Positions 63,165-64,000 of a DNA stretch of 64,000 nucleotides are shown here, one piece after another (the stretch's first letter is position 1; each line of letters begins with the position of its first letter). The DNA lies in contig CAWCIP010000001.1 in assembly GCA_963795665.1 (NCBI GenBank), positions 1-64,000 on the forward strand. Reading direction: 5' to 3'. The notes beneath the pieces were generated by a model. It was not told where the DNA came from, did no database searches, and worked only from the letters and a program-made list of their open reading frames with translations. This DNA comes from DASUPK01 sp963795665 (GTDB taxonomy: Bacteria > Actinomycetota > Thermoleophilia > Solirubrobacterales > 70-9). The position numbers were made by a program, and so were the translations under genes.

Positions 63165-63845
63165 GTGTCGAGAACGACAAAGATCCTCAGCGTCATCGGC
63201 CTCATGGCGGCCTGGACGGTCGTCAGCGCCTCATCCGCCTCCGCTGCCGACTGCGGGCCCGTCGACACCGATGTCACCGGGCTGAGCGAGCCCCAGATGG
63301 AGAGCTCGATCGCCTGTCTGATCAATCAGGAGAGAGCCGCGAATGGCCTGCAGCCGGTCGCCCCCAACGGTGACCTCCGCCAGGCGGCGCTGAGCCACTC
63401 GAACGAGATGATCAGCGAGGGCTACTTCGAGCACACCTCTCCCGCTGGCCGCACCTTCATGGACCGGATCGAGTCCACCGGCTACATGCGTAAGGCTCGG
63501 AGCTGGGTCGTCGGCGAGAACCTCGTCTGGGGCACGGGGCCGCGGAGCACACCGGAGGCCCTCGTCACGGCCTGGATGAACAGCGCGCCCCACCGCGAAA
63601 ACCTGCTGAGGCCGTCGTTCCGCGAGATCGGGATCGCGGCGCTCCCCGGCACCCCCGAGAGCCAGAGCGACCTGACCGGCGTCACGGTCTCGAGCGAGTA
63701 CGGCTACCGCACCCTCGGCAAGGGCAAGAAGGCCAAGGTAAAGGCGAAGTCCCGGAAGCACAGGGGAACACGCGCCAACGCGCGGAAGGCCGGCGCCCAC
63801 AAGAAGCACAAGCACCGCAAGCACAAGCACCACAAGCACCATTAG
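63165..63845 (+). CDS. Secreted CAP/SCP-domain protein with Lys/His-rich tail
   Basis: 226 residues from GTG 63165. A signal peptide ends near SASSASAADC. The CAP domain has CLINQERAANGLQPV, LSHSNEMISEGYFEHTSPAG, VGENLVWG and AWMNSAPHRENLLRPSFREIGIAAL with the paired His/Glu site. The last 40 residues are very basic and histidine-rich (HKKHKHRKHKHHKHH), probably binding the cell wall or metals. Divergent from tilS. Bacterial CAP proteins are exported and often stress- or wall-related. Confidence 0.88.
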   Translation: MSRTTKILSVIGLMAAWTVVSASSASAADCGPVDTDVTGLSEPQMESSIACLINQERAANGLQPVAPNGDLRQAALSHSNEMISEGYFEHTSPAGRTFMDRIESTGYMRKARSWVVGENLVWGTGPRSTPEALVTAWMNSAPHRENLLRPSFREIGIAALPGTPESQSDLTGVTVSSEYGYRTLGKGKKAKVKAKSRKHRGTRANARKAGAHKKHKHRKHKHHKHH

Positions 63846-63850
63846 GTCCC

Positions 63851-63888
63851 CACCAAACGCGTTGCTCCTCGGGTTCGCCTCGGATCTA
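63851..63888 (+). repeat. Dispersed stem-loop repeat, copy 7 (degenerate)
   Basis: CACCAAACGCGTTGCTCC is followed by a diverged right side ending GGATCTA. The left flank and TGCTCC arm match copies 2 and 5; the stem partner is largely lost. The final CTA complements the TAG stop of the cyclase gene. Confidence 0.5.
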
Positions 63889-64000
63889 CTCCATCGCCGG
63901 GCGGGCTATATAGAGGGAGATCGCCTCGGGAAACCCCTTGAGCACGACCTCTCCGATGGCGTCGAAGCGCAGGAAGTCGGAGTCCTTGACCGCTTCGACC
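63886..64000 (-). CDS. Class III adenylate/guanylate cyclase, C-terminal end only
   Basis: 38 codons of a gene that starts beyond the window. The reading ends FLRFDAIGEVVLKGFPEAI followed by SLYIARPAME, the closing strand of the class III cyclase domain (LKGF-x-EP-x-x-LY). Catalytic residues lie outside. The TAG stop is within stem-loop repeat copy 7. Identification rests on this short motif. Confidence 0.75.
   Translation of the reverse strand, partial: VEAVKDSDFLRFDAIGEVVLKGFPEAISLYIARPAME

Overview
The window reads as a chromosomal segment of a high-GC actinobacterium, most likely class Thermoleophilia (Solirubrobacterales-like). This is inferred from gene content and order, not from a marker gene. 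Supporting points are CarD, an F420-type luciferase-like oxidoreductase, DUF4383, paired ECF sigma/anti-sigma genes, many GTG starts, and a conserved block (tilS-hpt-ftsH-folPBK-coaX-dus-greA-lysS-clpC-radA-disA-carD-ispD-ispF-cysS-rlmB-sigH) that keeps an order also known from Firmicutes and other actinobacteria. No phage, insertion sequence, CRISPR array or rRNA is visible. Nearly all DNA is coding, and many convergent neighbours overlap or share stop codons.

Layout. 1-3.6 kb: aspartate-family amino-acid genes thrC (cut by the window edge), hom and lysA, all on the minus strand. 3.6-10.4 kb: a small hydrolase, a low-complexity membrane protein, an M23 murein hydrolase, an acyl-CoA dehydrogenase, a frameshifted cell-wall-binding-like gene and a metallo-beta-lactamase-fold hydrolase. 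10.3-17.4 kb: F420 oxidoreductase, base-excision glycosylase, thiolase and 3-hydroxyacyl-CoA dehydrogenase (beta-oxidation), an M28 lipoprotein, a CorC-like protein and a pterin dehydratase. 17.4-25.6 kb: a BtuF-like protein, an SRPBCC protein, a rhomboid protease, two ECF sigma loci, a PlsC-GpsA fusion, an iron-type alcohol dehydrogenase and tRNA-Thr. 25.6-37.9 kb: a SigH-type sigma factor, MarR/YceI, FMN reductase, RlmB, CysS, an SCP2-hydrolase fusion, a long coiled-coil protein, an acyl-CoA ligase, IspF and a PHP phosphatase. 37.9-46.6 kb: Kup, IspD, CarD, DisA and RadA, then a GGDEF protein and an aldo/keto reductase. 46.6-63.9 kb: ClpC, LysS, GreA, Dus, CoaX, the folate genes, FtsH, Hpt, TilS and a CAP-domain protein. 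The far end clips a class III nucleotide cyclase.

The genes work together mostly as housekeeping: translation (LysS, CysS, tRNA-Thr, RlmB, Dus, TilS), proteostasis (ClpC, FtsH), folate (FolP/B/K), isoprenoids (IspD/F), CoA (CoaX), DNA integrity and c-di-AMP (RadA, DisA) beside potassium uptake (Kup), and fatty-acid breakdown. The last group shares a palindromic operator-like motif.

The least expected signals are these: (1) a dispersed stem-loop repeat of about 35-50 bp, seven copies, with covarying stems and ends that coincide with start or stop codons; (2) about a dozen genes with a TANNNT-type hexamer 6-8 nt upstream of the start codon, suggesting leaderless transcription; (3) a sporulation-type SigH in its Firmicute-like position; (4) PlsC-GpsA and SCP2-hydrolase fusions; (5) several genes with frameshifts or without a usable start codon (CWB2-like, epoxide hydrolase, a small lipoprotein, IspD, an aldo/keto reductase), which may be real decay or sequence error.
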